A stretch of DNA of 25,418 nt from DAOUBP01 sp034432655 (GCA_034432655.1 DAOUBP010000016.1:1-25418), one strand, 5' to 3'; positions 14,282 through 23,093 are shown, counted from the first letter of the stretch. Notes: generated from the sequence alone by a model not told the origin. Translations and numbers: made by a program.

Positions 14282-15544
14282 CCGCCTCTCATACACATGT
14301 ACCACACACGTCGAGCCGGTCGCGCCGACGTTGTGGGAGACGGCCAGCGGGATGTCCCCCTGCACCTGACGCGGGCCGGCCTCCCCGCGCATCTGCTTGA
14401 AGATCTCGACCGCCTGCGCTACCCCCGAGGCACCCACGGGGTGGCCCTTGGACTTCAAGCCGCCGGAGGTGTTGATCGGGCGCGCGCCGGTGCGCGCGGT
14501 GACGCCGTCCTCGGCCGCTTTGTAGCCGGTGCCGGGGGCGAAGAAGCCCAGGTCTTCGCTGGCGACGATCTCGGCGATGGTGAAGCAGTCATGCACCTCG
14601 GCCAGGCGGATGTCGGCCGCGGTGACGCCGGCCTGCTCGTAAGCCATGGCCGCAGCGCGCCGTGCCGCGGTCAGGCTGGTGAGGTCGGCCCGCTCTTGCA
14701 GGATCACATCCGACGCCTGCCCTGCGCCGATCACATAGACCGGTGCGTCGGTGAACTCGCGGGCGCGCTCGGCGGCGACCAGCAACACGCAGGCCGCGCC
14801 ATCGGTGATGGGGGAGCAGTCGAACAGCCGCAGCGGCCAGGCGATCATGGGGTTGGCCGCGTCGTCGTGCAGGAAGTCCCAGTGGTCACGCCACGTCGGT
14901 GCGGGCTTGCCCTTCTTGAGCGCGGCCTGAATGCGCCCTTGCATCCAGTCCGGGATCGTCACCCCGAATTGCGCCTTGGGGTTCAGCGCGCCGTTCTCGT
15001 GGTTCTTGATGGCCACGTTCATCAGGTGCTCGGGCTGCATGCCGTAGCGGGCCATATAGGCGGTGGCGATGGCGGCGTAAAAGCCCGGGAAAGTGAAGCC
15101 CGCCGGGATTTCATACAGGCTGTCGGCCGCCGAGCCCAGCGTGTCGGTGACCTGGGCCGTGGGCAGCTTGGTCATCCGTTCCACGCCCCCCACCAGCACT
15201 ACATCGTGCAGCCCCGAGGCCACGGCCAGCACGCCCTGCCGCAAAGCCGCGCCGCCGCTGGCGCATGCCGCCTCCACGCGCGTCGCAGGCCGCGGCACCA
15301 GGCCGGCCGCGTCGGCCATGATGGGCGCAGTGTGGCCCTGGCCCTCGAACAAATCGCTGGAATAGTTGCCGATAAAGATCGTCTCGATGATCTCGGGGTC
15401 GAATCCTTTGTCCACCGACTGGCGCAACTCCTTGAAGGCCTCGACGAACAGGTCCCGGCTGGTCTTATCCGGGAACGCGCCAAATTTGGACATGCCCACG
15501 CCGACGATGGCGACCCCATGCGGGAAAGCTTTGACTCTGCCCAT
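14279..15544 (-). CDS. Thiolase family protein (acetyl-CoA acetyltransferase / SCP2-type thiolase)
   Basis: A 421-aa thiolase-fold enzyme that joins or splits acyl-CoA units. The nucleophile Cys94 lies in VEAACASGGAA, with His318 in AEVHDCFTIAE, His368 in SKGHPVGASG, and a further Cys413 in VGATGSTCVVH. The N-terminus VAIVGVGMSKFG and the HD-C-F motif match the SCP-x/lipid-transfer thiolase subgroup, which often works with DUF35 proteins such as the one downstream. AAGGAGG precedes the ATG. It begins 15 bp after the CoA-transferase stop, so the two are cotranscribed. Confidence 0.92.
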   Translation of the reverse strand: MGRVKAFPHGVAIVGVGMSKFGAFPDKTSRDLFVEAFKELRQSVDKGFDPEIIETIFIGNYSSDLFEGQGHTAPIMADAAGLVPRPATRVEAACASGGAALRQGVLAVASGLHDVVLVGGVERMTKLPTAQVTDTLGSAADSLYEIPAGFTFPGFYAAIATAYMARYGMQPEHLMNVAIKNHENGALNPKAQFGVTIPDWMQGRIQAALKKGKPAPTWRDHWDFLHDDAANPMIAWPLRLFDCSPITDGAACVLLVAAERAREFTDAPVYVIGAGQASDVILQERADLTSLTAARRAAAMAYEQAGVTAADIRLAEVHDCFTIAEIVASEDLGFFAPGTGYKAAEDGVTARTGARPINTSGGLKSKGHPVGASGVAQAVEIFKQMRGEAGPRQVQGDIPLAVSHNVGATGSTCVVHVYERR

Positions 15545-15559
15545 GGTTCCTCCTTGAAT

Positions 15560-16897
15560 TCAACTGCCGGGCGTGAACCCCGGCACCACCAGCCGCGGCA
15601 CAATGCCCGCTTTTTCCACTTCCTCCCGAATCCACGCCCGAAAATCGGGATGTGCGATGTTGATCAGCGCCTCGGTGCGCGCTTTGACCGACTTGCCCCG
15701 CAGCTCGGCCACGCCGAACTCCGTCACAATGGTGTCCACATCCTGGCTGGGCACCGTCACCTCCGCGCCGTGGGCCAGCATGGGCACGATGGTGGAGATG
15801 GTGCCGTTTCTGGCGGTGGAGCGGAGGGCGATGATCCCCCGGCCCCCTTCCGACATCCGCGCCCCGCGGTGCGTGTCCAGTTGCCCCCCTGTGCCGGAGA
15901 AGTGCTTGGGGCCGATGCTCTGCGAACACACCTGGCCGTAGCAATCCACCTGCAACGCGGTGTTCACGCTGACCATCTTGTAGTTTTGCGCGATCACGTA
16001 GGGGTCGTTGGTGATGCGGCCCTGGAGCAGCTCCACGGCCAGGTTGTTGTGCATGAAATCGTAGAGCTTTTGGGTGCCCAGGGCGAAGGCGCCGACCATC
16101 TTGCCCTTCCACACCGTCTTGCGCCGGCCGGTGATCACCCCCGCCTCGAACAGGTCCACCATGCCGGTGGTCAACATCTCGGTGTGCACCCCCAGGTCAC
16201 GGCGGTCCATCAAGAAAGCGGTGATGGCGTTCGGGATGCCGCCGATGCCGAGCTGGATGGTAGAGCCGTCCTCGATCAGGTCGGCGATATACCCCCCGAT
16301 CGCGCGCTCCCATTCCGTGGGGGGCGCGCTGGGCAGCTCAAACAGCGGCACATGGTTCTCCACCACGTGATCCACCTCGGAGATGTGGATCTGCGTATCG
16401 CCCAACGTCCAGGGCAGGTTTTCGTTGATCTCCAGCACCACCAGGTCGGCCGCCTCGATGAGCTGCTTCTCGATCACCAGCGAAAGGGAGAGCGACATGT
16501 AGCCGTGGCGGTCCGGCGGGGTGGCCGTGCCCCAGAAGACGTTTACGTGCCGCTTGGACGCGTGCAGCTTGTCGTCGGCTGCGCGATGCAGGTTATTCGG
16601 GATGTAAGACGTGCGGCCTTGCGGGTGCACCTCGCGGTCGGGCGCGCCGTAGAACCAGTTTTCGACGAAGAAATGGCCGGACATCTCCGGCTTCAGGATG
16701 AAGTCGTACAGCCGCAGCGGCAGGCAGACCCAGACCGTCACATCCTCGAGACGGTCACGATGTCGGCCCAGCTCGGTGAGCAGGCCGACCGGCTCGGCCG
16801 CGGCCATGGCCGTGCCGATCGTCTGATGGGACTGGACCAGGGAGACAGCTTCCGGGATGGAGATGAGTTTGTGCTCGTAGAGTTTTCTGGGGTTCAT
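15560..16897 (-). CDS. Acetyl-CoA hydrolase/transferase family (4-hydroxybutyrate CoA-transferase-like)
   Basis: A 445-aa family I CoA-transferase that moves CoA from an acyl-CoA (often acetyl-CoA) to a free carboxylate. Visible motifs are QLGIGGIPNAI (about 215-225), the catalytic glutamate Glu240 in LGVHTEMLTTGM, and the C-terminal block SEGGRGIIALRSTA...ISTIVPMLAHGAEVTVPSQDVDTIVTEFGVAELRG. The start is ATG 16897 (MNPRKLYEHKLIS); a longer frame reaching into the regulator gene lacks homology. It is followed closely by the thiolase and preceded by the regulator, so it is probably the CoA-activating step for the transported carboxylate. Confidence 0.92.
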   Translation of the reverse strand: MNPRKLYEHKLISIPEAVSLVQSHQTIGTAMAAAEPVGLLTELGRHRDRLEDVTVWVCLPLRLYDFILKPEMSGHFFVENWFYGAPDREVHPQGRTSYIPNNLHRAADDKLHASKRHVNVFWGTATPPDRHGYMSLSLSLVIEKQLIEAADLVVLEINENLPWTLGDTQIHISEVDHVVENHVPLFELPSAPPTEWERAIGGYIADLIEDGSTIQLGIGGIPNAITAFLMDRRDLGVHTEMLTTGMVDLFEAGVITGRRKTVWKGKMVGAFALGTQKLYDFMHNNLAVELLQGRITNDPYVIAQNYKMVSVNTALQVDCYGQVCSQSIGPKHFSGTGGQLDTHRGARMSEGGRGIIALRSTARNGTISTIVPMLAHGAEVTVPSQDVDTIVTEFGVAELRGKSVKARTEALINIAHPDFRAWIREEVEKAGIVPRLVVPGFTPGS

Positions 16898-16955
16898 GGC
16901 CTCGTTCCTGATCTGAGAATCAGGTTGAAGATACCAGGGACCGGTTTCAGTGCGG

Positions 16956-19900
16956 TTACAGGGCGCCGCACAGTTGGCGGTAAAGGGCGGTGGTCTGCGC
17001 CGACGGGGGGACGTCGAGCTCGGCGCGCAGGGCATCCACGCAGCGGCTGTAGGTCTTGAAGGCCTGGCCGCAGTTCCCCATGGCGGCATAGGCGGTCATC
17101 ATCAGGCGGTAGGCGCGCTCCCAACAGATATCCTTGCTCAGGATCGCCTCGCAGAGCTGCAGCCCCTCATCGTATGCCCCGCGGCGGATCAGCTCCCCGG
17201 CCAGGCGGTCGGCCGTCCGCAGGTAGAGCGCCAACAGCCGCTCCCGCTCCTCGCTGGACCAGTCCTCGTAGAGCGCGTCCGGCAGGTAGTCCCCCCGGTA
17301 TAGCGCCAACCCGGCGCGCAGCTGTGCCAGGCCTGCCTCGGCTTCACCGGCGGCCAGCAGCCGCAGGCCCTCCTCGCACGCCGCGCGAAACGCATCCGCG
17401 TCCAGCCACAGATCGGCCTCGGGCCGCAGACGATAGGTGGAGCCATCGCGCACCACAAAGGCAAAAGGCGCGTCGGCCGTGCGGTGTGGCTCGATGGCTT
17501 TGTTCAGGGCGTTCAAGGCCACCTTGAAGTCGCGCACCGCGGCATCGGGCGAGAGGTCGGGCCAGAGCCGCTCGGTGATCTCATCTCGTTGCAGCCAGCG
17601 GCTGCGTTCGGTGATCAGCAACTGGAACAGCTGACGGGCTTTGTCGCGTTGCCATTCGCGCGCGGCCACCTCCGCCTCGCCCCGCCAGACCCGGAACCCG
17701 CCCAGGGTTTGCACGCGCAGCTGGTAGCCCGGGTGGACCTGGATATCGGCCAGGCCCAGCTCGGCCAGCAGCCGGCGGGCATAAGCCGGCCGCTCGCGGC
17801 GGTCGCGGGCCAGGATCAACAGCGGCACTGCCCGCCGCGGGTCGGGCAGGCCCACGAAGGTCGGGTTTGTCAGCAGCGCGTCGTAGCCGTTGCTTTCGCA
17901 CAGCGCCAGGAGGTCGCGCAGGCAGGGCATCAGGTGCTGTTCCTGGCGCAGGTCGTGATAGGCCACGGCCAGCCACAGGCGGGCCGCCGCGCGGCCGTAG
18001 ACGTCGCCGCAGTCGCGAAACGCGATCAGCGCCTGGGACAGGATTTCAACTCCTTCGGCCGTCCGTCCGGCCAACACGTGACCGGCGCCCAAGGCCAGGC
18101 GGGTCAAGGCCTCGATCCAGGGGTCGCCCGCCCATTGCGCGATCTCGACCCCTTCGGCTGCTGCGCGCCGCGCCGATTCCAGGTCGCCGCTGAACCCGTA
18201 CGCGCGCGTCAGCCCCCACATAGCCTCGGCCCGCGTCCGCCGCACGTCCAGCCGGTCGCCGATGGCGATGGCGATTTCGTAACAGCGGATCGCCTGGGCC
18301 GGGGAGCAAAGTTCGGCCCCGAAATGGCGCTCCTGCGCAGTAACGGCTTTCGTCGCTTCGCGCCGCGTCGAACGGCTGAAGCCGCTACTGCGCAGGCTCT
18401 CATCTGCCGTGGCGTCGTAGCCGGCATGAGCAATCGCTTGTGTCCGGCCTGGCGACGCAGGGACGCGGCCGCCGCTCCCCAGCATCTGCAGCGCGTGTCC
18501 CAGACGCATGTGCGCGACTGCGGTGACAAAGGGGGAGTTGAGCCGTTCGCCCAACGCGATCCCCTCGTTGGCCAGCGTGTAGCCCTGTTCTGGCCGGCCG
18601 CGCAGGACGTGGATCAGCGCCAGCAGGAGCACCGTCTCCCGGTGAAAGCGCGGGGGATGGAAATGGCCCTGCTGGGCCTCCTGGCGCTCGGTTGCCGCCC
18701 AGGCCTCCAGGATGCGCTGCGCTTCGTCCAGCCGGCCGGTGCGTATTTTGGCCCGCACGCTGAGGGTGTCCTCGGTCGGCCCTTCCTCGCGCAGGATACG
18801 CGCCTCGCGATGCAGTTGCTCGGCCTCGGCCGGCTTGCCGGTGTTCAGCTTGTTCTCTGCCAGCAGGTCCAGCAGCCGGGCGCGCGCCTGGCGATCGGGG
18901 ATGCGCTCGGAAAGGCGGACAGCTTCTTGCAGCAGCTTTTCGGCCTCGGCCGGCCGCACCGTGTCCAGATAGACCATGGCCTGGCCGTGAAGGGCACGGC
19001 TGATGCCCGGCAGGTCGTTGCGGGCCCGCCAGATCTGCTCGGCCGAGGAATACCAGGCCAACGCCTCGGCGAAACGGCTGCGCAGGCGATTCACGTCGCC
19101 CAGGTAGGCCTGCAGCAACGGTCGGCCGGCCACGATGTCGGCCGGCAGCGCGGCGATCCAGTTGGCGACGGTGTCCAGCCGGCCGGAGCGCAGCAGGGGC
19201 TCGGCAACCCGCTCGATCGCGGCCGCGGCCTGCGCGTGATCGGCTGCCTCCAGCCAGTGATAGATCGCTTCTTCGAACAGGCCGCCCGCCTGATAGTGTT
19301 CAGCCGCGCGGCGGTGGCGCTGGAGGACGCCCGCCGGGTCATGCGCCGCCTGGGCACGGAGGAAATCGTGAAACAGGTGGTGGTAACGGTATTGGCCCTC
19401 TCCCAGGGTGACGATGAAGAGGTCAAGCTCTTGCAGGCGGCGCAGGAGTTCAGATGCGGCAAGCCGGCGGTCGTCCCTGGCAAAGGGCTCGGCCGACGCG
19501 ACCGGCTCGGCCAGCACGGCCGCACACGCCTCAGGTGTCAGCTCGCGCAGCACCGCTGTCCGGCGCATGAAGTCGGCCAGTTCAGCCGGCTGGCGGTCCA
19601 GCAGATCGCGCGCCAGATAGTCGAACAGCGCAGTGAGCGAGGCGATCCCCTGTCTGTCGTTCAGCAGATCGGCGGCGTTGACGGCCACGCCGCTGCGCAG
19701 GCCTTGCCAGATCAATTGCAAAGCGATGGGCCAGCCCTCGGTCTTGTCGGCCAGCGCAGTGACCTCGGCCGGGGAGAGGGCCATGCCATAGGCATCCCGG
19801 AAGAGTGCCGCGATCTCCCCGGGCTGAAACGCCAGCTCCCGGCTGCCCAGCTCCATCACCTGGTCCCTGGCGCGCCAGGTCACCATGCCGGGCAAGTTCA

Positions 19901-20492
19901 ACGGGTGGCGGGTGGTGATGATCACGTGCAGGTCGGCCGGCAGATGCGCGATGAGCCGGTCGGTGAGGGTTACCACCTCGGGCGAACCGGCCACAAAATG
20001 ATAGTCGTCCAGAACCAGGAGGGCCGGCCCGTCCAGCCGCTCGGCCAGCGCGTTGATCAAGGCATCCAGCGCCCATGTCCACCGGCCGGTCTGGTGGCCC
20101 TGGCTGATCTCTTGCAGCATCGCAGTGGGGGTATCGGGCAGGTCTGGCAAGGCCAGCGAGCAAGCACCGATGAGGTAAGAGAGGAACTGGCGAGGGTCGT
20201 TGTCCGATTCGTCCAGTGAGTACCAGGCCAGCCGGCAATCCGGCCGGCCGGGGTGTGAGCTGTCCAGGGTGCGCATGCCCGGGGGCCGTGGCCCTGGAGA
20301 TGTGCCGCTTGCCAGCTGCGCCGCGAGATCTGCCAGCAACGTCGTCTTGCCGTAGCCCGGGCCGGCCTGCACGATCGTCAGCCGATATTCCAGCGCTTCT
20401 TGCAGCCTGGCGGCCAGGGCGGGCCGCGGCAGCACCCGGCGGTGCAGCCGCGGCGGCATCAATTTAGTGCGCAGGAGGGGGTCGGCGTGCAT
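16956..20492 (-). CDS. Large STAND-ATPase transcriptional activator with BTAD/SARP C-terminus
   Basis: About 1178 aa. The N-terminal MalT-like NTPase shows Walker A GPGYGKTT (about 44-51) and Walker B LLVLDDYHF (about 158-166). A winged-helix plus long TPR-like helical middle follows (300-870). The C-terminus is an OmpR-type winged helix (LGGFRVWRGEAEVAAREWQRDKARQLFQLL, LWPDLSPDAAVRDFKVALNALNKAI) and a bacterial transcriptional activator domain (YRGDYLPDALYEDW, AYDEGLQLCEAILSKD, ELDVPPSAQTTALYRQL). ATG 20492 is chosen, or GTG 20495; the frame upstream passes through a hairpin. It directly precedes the CoA-transferase gene (58 bp), so it probably activates that operon on ligand binding. Two segments look inserted, see separate entries. 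Confidence 0.9.
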   Translation of the reverse strand: MHADPLLRTKLMPPRLHRRVLPRPALAARLQEALEYRLTIVQAGPGYGKTTLLADLAAQLASGTSPGPRPPGMRTLDSSHPGRPDCRLAWYSLDESDNDPRQFLSYLIGACSLALPDLPDTPTAMLQEISQGHQTGRWTWALDALINALAERLDGPALLVLDDYHFVAGSPEVVTLTDRLIAHLPADLHVIITTRHPLNLPGMVTWRARDQVMELGSRELAFQPGEIAALFRDAYGMALSPAEVTALADKTEGWPIALQLIWQGLRSGVAVNAADLLNDRQGIASLTALFDYLARDLLDRQPAELADFMRRTAVLRELTPEACAAVLAEPVASAEPFARDDRRLAASELLRRLQELDLFIVTLGEGQYRYHHLFHDFLRAQAAHDPAGVLQRHRRAAEHYQAGGLFEEAIYHWLEAADHAQAAAAIERVAEPLLRSGRLDTVANWIAALPADIVAGRPLLQAYLGDVNRLRSRFAEALAWYSSAEQIWRARNDLPGISRALHGQAMVYLDTVRPAEAEKLLQEAVRLSERIPDRQARARLLDLLAENKLNTGKPAEAEQLHREARILREEGPTEDTLSVRAKIRTGRLDEAQRILEAWAATERQEAQQGHFHPPRFHRETVLLLALIHVLRGRPEQGYTLANEGIALGERLNSPFVTAVAHMRLGHALQMLGSGGRVPASPGRTQAIAHAGYDATADESLRSSGFSRSTRREATKAVTAQERHFGAELCSPAQAIRCYEIAIAIGDRLDVRRTRAEAMWGLTRAYGFSGDLESARRAAAEGVEIAQWAGDPWIEALTRLALGAGHVLAGRTAEGVEILSQALIAFRDCGDVYGRAAARLWLAVAYHDLRQEQHLMPCLRDLLALCESNGYDALLTNPTFVGLPDPRRAVPLLILARDRRERPAYARRLLAELGLADIQVHPGYQLRVQTLGGFRVWRGEAEVAAREWQRDKARQLFQLLITERSRWLQRDEITERLWPDLSPDAAVRDFKVALNALNKAIEPHRTADAPFAFVVRDGSTYRLRPEADLWLDADAFRAACEEGLRLLAAGEAEAGLAQLRAGLALYRGDYLPDALYEDWSSEERERLLALYLRTADRLAGELIRRGAYDEGLQLCEAILSKDICWERAYRLMMTAYAAMGNCGQAFKTYSRCVDALRAELDVPPSAQTTALYRQLCGAL
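18332..18396. repeat. Palindromic element inside the regulator coding frame
   Basis: 18-bp arms CCTGCGCAGTAACGGCTT (18332-18349) and AAGCCGCTACTGCGCAGG (18379-18396) match at 17 of 18 positions. The reading frame passes through both arms (residues about 699-721, LRSSGFSR...KAVTAQE). The surrounding 50 or so residues are Ser/Arg/Gly-rich and interrupt the TPR helices between GHALQML and AIRCYEIAI, as expected of an in-frame insertion. Confidence 0.8.
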
Positions 20493-20521
20493 CACGAATG
20501 TGCAGGGCAACCTGTTAAGCA

Positions 20522-20552
20522 GGCAGGGCAACTCCAGAGGAGTTGCCCTGCC
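20522..20552. terminator. Perfect hairpin after the aminopeptidase gene
   Basis: 14-bp perfect arms GGCAGGGCAACTCC (20522-20535) and GGAGTTGCCCTGCC (20539-20552) with a 3-base loop, starting three bases beyond the aminopeptidase stop. No U-run follows, so it is either a factor-assisted terminator/RNA stabiliser or a repeat element. A third partial copy, TGCAGGGCAACCTG, lies at 20501-20514. Confidence 0.6.
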
Positions 20553-20554
20553 AC

Positions 20555-21640
20555 CTATGCCGAGAAATGCCAGCTGCCCATCCCGGTCGGCGGCGCCACC
20601 CCCAGGTAGTCGTAGTCGAAGCGGCCGTCGCGCATGATCTCATCCCCGTCCACCGTGATGGTGCAGCGGAGCGGGATCACATCCACATGCACCGATGATG
20701 ACCAGGGAGCCTTGGTCTCGGCCGGGTAGGGGTTCCCGAAGGCGACGTGTACGCCCGGCATCTTTTCGTCCTGGAGCAGGTTGCCGGTCAACCGGCGCAG
20801 CCCGATGTTGGTGCCGATAGCGAACTCGCCCACCCGCCGGCCGTTCTCGGCCGAGTCCAGATAGGCGGACAGCTCGGCCACCAGGGTCTGGTTGCGGCCG
20901 GCGATCTCTGTCACCACGCCGTCGCGAATGACGAAGGTCACCGGCTCTTTGAGCACGCCATATTTCTGGCTAAAGAAGTCGCCGATGATGTGCGCTACCA
21001 CCTGGCCTCCGATGGTCTCCGGGCAGGAGTAGGTCTCCCCTTCGGGCAGGTTGCCCCATTGGCCTGGCTCGTGATAGATGCCGGTGCAAGGCACCCATCG
21101 CCAATCGGGGTTGAAGCGAGCCGTCAGGTCGGTGCCGTCAGGCGTGGTGACGCGAATTGTCTCGGCCAGGCGGACGACATCGTACACCGCCCTGGTGATG
21201 GAAGCCACCTTGCGGTAGTCAACGTTCATCCCCTCGGTCATGGCCTGCACGGTGACGCCGGGCATGTGGGCGTGGCGCGCCTTCAGGTCCTGGGTCAAAA
21301 AGGTGCGCAGCGCCATGCGAAAAGCGACCTCGCCCGGCTGGCTCGACGCCGCGTAGAACGTCACATGCGGCCTGAACCGGGATAGCTCGCTGCGCAGCTC
21401 GTCGGGCATGGCGAGGATGGGCCGTTCGGCGTATTGTTCGAGGTCGTGCACCAACACCTCGGCGCCGGCGGCCGAAGCCTCTTCGCCCAGCAGCCGGCCG
21501 ATGCCATGGGTGATCTGGTCGGTGAGCACAAACACCCGATTGCCGGGCTGGACGTTCATGCACGTCTGAACAGCCACGCGTGCGCCGGCGCGCATCGCCT
21601 CGATCTGTTTTAAGCTCACATGGGCGGCATCGCTGGGCAT
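20555..21640 (-). CDS. Aminopeptidase, M29 (thermophilic aminopeptidase T)-like
   Basis: A 361-aa metallohydrolase-like protein. Recognisable segments: VQPGNRVFVLTDQITHGIGRLLGEEA near residues 30-55, IRVTTPDGTDLTARF near 165-178, GNLPEGETYSCPE near 195-208 (with a putative metal-binding Glu), EFAIGTNIGLRRLTGNLLQDEKMPGVHVAFG near 272-302, and HVDVIPLRCTITVDG near 318-332. The order matches leucyl aminopeptidases of family M29 and related NicX-like proteins, although the length is somewhat shorter than the usual about 410 aa. CGGAGGAAC precedes the ATG. It lies 36 bp after an alpha/beta hydrolase gene and is followed by a strong hairpin. Substrate unknown. Confidence 0.82.
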   Translation of the reverse strand: MPSDAAHVSLKQIEAMRAGARVAVQTCMNVQPGNRVFVLTDQITHGIGRLLGEEASAAGAEVLVHDLEQYAERPILAMPDELRSELSRFRPHVTFYAASSQPGEVAFRMALRTFLTQDLKARHAHMPGVTVQAMTEGMNVDYRKVASITRAVYDVVRLAETIRVTTPDGTDLTARFNPDWRWVPCTGIYHEPGQWGNLPEGETYSCPETIGGQVVAHIIGDFFSQKYGVLKEPVTFVIRDGVVTEIAGRNQTLVAELSAYLDSAENGRRVGEFAIGTNIGLRRLTGNLLQDEKMPGVHVAFGNPYPAETKAPWSSSVHVDVIPLRCTITVDGDEIMRDGRFDYDYLGVAPPTGMGSWHFSA

Positions 21641-21676
21641 AGTTCCTCCGGTAGTTGCTGGTATTTTACGTAATCT

Positions 21677-22741
21677 CTAGGGACGGACGTGGGCCAGGAA
21701 TTCGGCGATCCACTCCGCCGGTTTCTCGATGTGCGGTGAGTGCGCGCAGTCGGCGAGGACCACCTCGCGATAGCTGCCGCCGGCCGCGGCATACTTCTCC
21801 AACACAGCGCGCGTCTGCCCGAGCATCGGCTGTGGCGGCACCACCTCTTCGCCGGGCCAGCCGGGCACATAGCCGAGCTTGCCCAGGGTGGCCAGGTCGA
21901 ACATCGAGTTGTCGCCGACCACCAGGTCGCTATCGCCGCGTATCCAGAGGATGGGCGGTTTGGGGTCAGCTGCCAGCAGGTCAGGCACATCGTCCCGCAG
22001 GTATTTGGGCGACCAGCAGTTGACCGGCCCCCATACGCCGGGTGCCACATAAGGCCAGTTGGGCGAAGGGACAGAATCGCCGGGATAGCGGTCCGGCCCG
22101 GTTTTCTCCATCAGTGAGGCGGTGAGGAAATCTTCTTCGCGTGCGGCGCGGAAGGGCGGTTTGTAGTAGAACGCGTTGATAATGTTGCGCGGGGAGTTGG
22201 CGTCATCTGCGCTGCGGTCTCCCATCTGGATGCGCTGGATGAAGAGCGGGCTGACCACACCGCCGCCCGAGCCGGCGAAATCGGCGAAGCAGGGTGTGCC
22301 CTCAATCCCTTTGGTGCCGCCGAAGCCATAGGGGCTGACCGGTGCCTGGAGCGTGGCGGTGATTACCCGGTTCGGGTGGTCGGCGATGAAGCGGTACACG
22401 ATGCCGCCGGCCATGGACCAGCCCACCAGATGCGCCCGTTCGACGCCCAGCACAGTCAGCAACTCGGCCACGTCGTCGCTCCAGTCCCGATAGCCGCGCG
22501 TGGCGTTGATCAGCTTGTCTTCGGTCCAGCCGTAGCCGCGCAGGTCGGGTGCGATGCAGCGGAAGCCGTGTGGGGCCAGTGCCAACATCAACTCTTCCCA
22601 ATAAGTCGCGGCCGAGAAGTTGCCGTGCAGGAAGACGATCGGCTCGCCGTCGTCGGGCCCGCAGGAGAGCACGTGTTGGCGCAGGCGGGGGGTATCCACG
22701 AAGGTGGAAGTGATGCCGGGTAGGGCGGGGATAGCGGACAT
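21677..22741 (-). CDS. Alpha/beta hydrolase
   Basis: A 354-aa hydrolase. Oxyanion motif FLHGNFSAATYWEEL (about 37-51), APDLRGYGWTEDK, nucleophile elbow VGWSMAGG (Ser109), acid in WIRGDSDLVVGD, and His in DCAHSPHIEKPAEW. ATG 22741 is chosen because GGAAGGAG lies eight bases upstream; ATG 22768 has no ribosome site. The lid region (about 140-250) is long and rich in Pro and aromatic residues. It forms an operon with the aminopeptidase downstream and has a good promoter 50 bp upstream. The natural substrate cannot be read from the sequence. Confidence 0.88.
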   Translation of the reverse strand: MSAIPALPGITSTFVDTPRLRQHVLSCGPDDGEPIVFLHGNFSAATYWEELMLALAPHGFRCIAPDLRGYGWTEDKLINATRGYRDWSDDVAELLTVLGVERAHLVGWSMAGGIVYRFIADHPNRVITATLQAPVSPYGFGGTKGIEGTPCFADFAGSGGGVVSPLFIQRIQMGDRSADDANSPRNIINAFYYKPPFRAAREEDFLTASLMEKTGPDRYPGDSVPSPNWPYVAPGVWGPVNCWSPKYLRDDVPDLLAADPKPPILWIRGDSDLVVGDNSMFDLATLGKLGYVPGWPGEEVVPPQPMLGQTRAVLEKYAAAGGSYREVVLADCAHSPHIEKPAEWIAEFLAHVRP

Positions 22742-22792
22742 GGGTTCAACTCCTTCCGGGACAATCATGGGTTAACACGCCGTTTGGAGCTC

Positions 22793-22821
22793 ATTATGCC
22801 ATGCGTTGCCCGGAATTGCAA
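22793..22821 (-). promoter_or_regulatory. Promoter of the hydrolase-aminopeptidase operon
   Basis: -35 TTGCAA at 22821-22816 and -10 CATAAT at 22798-22793 with a 17-bp spacer, 52 bp before the ATG. Confidence 0.7.
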
Positions 22822-23068
22822 TATCAGGCGGCAGCCGTTTCCTGGCCATCACGGCCGGGAAGCGGCTGGGAGCGAGGTTTTAATCTGCCGGCTGGCCGAG
22901 GATGTGGCGAAGGTTTTTACCGGGTGTTTCTAGAAAACCAAGCCCTGAGCACTGCGACCTCTTGGCGCCCGGCACCGCGGTCAGCGGCGCCGGGCAGGCG
23001 GAACTTGGCCTGTGGCCTGGCCGGTCGGCAAGGGCAAGCCGCGCAACGATTTTTGAGGGGCAAGGACT
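22822..23068. other. Gene-free interval before the cassette-like region
   Basis: No frame here has family features. The interval contains a GC-rich inverted repeat GCCCGGC/GCCGGGC (22967-22973 and 22989-22995). It ends where the base composition drops toward the AT-richer small genes on the right. It may be the junction between the chromosomal backbone and an acquired segment. Confidence 0.5.
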
Positions 23069-23093
23069 TGACAAGTGTAACTCATCGGTGGGC
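23069..23093 (-). other. Possible truncated attC (left half) behind the VOC gene
   Basis: The minus strand, starting 17 bp after the VOC stop, reads GCCCACC (one mismatch to RYYYAAC), then GATGA and GTTACACTTGTC. The last part resembles the left arm of the attC-like site at 24720-24781 (GTTGCACCTGAC). No complementary right arm follows, so only a half-site could remain. Confidence 0.35.

Noticed and set aside
14222..17059. Very long plus-strand open frame (945 codons) and similar ones at 17484-20219 and 10631-12694
   Set aside because: They lie antisense to well-recognised genes, have no family motifs, and are rich in Arg, Gly, His and Gln as expected for mirror frames of GC-rich genes.
16898..17089. 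N-terminal extension of the CoA-transferase overlapping the regulator
   Set aside because: The 64 extra residues are Pro/Arg/Ser-rich without homology and are the shifted frame of the regulator's C-terminus.
22960..23000. Rho-independent terminator from the GCCCGGC/GCCGGGC stem
   Set aside because: The loop is long (15 bases) and no T-run follows on either strand.
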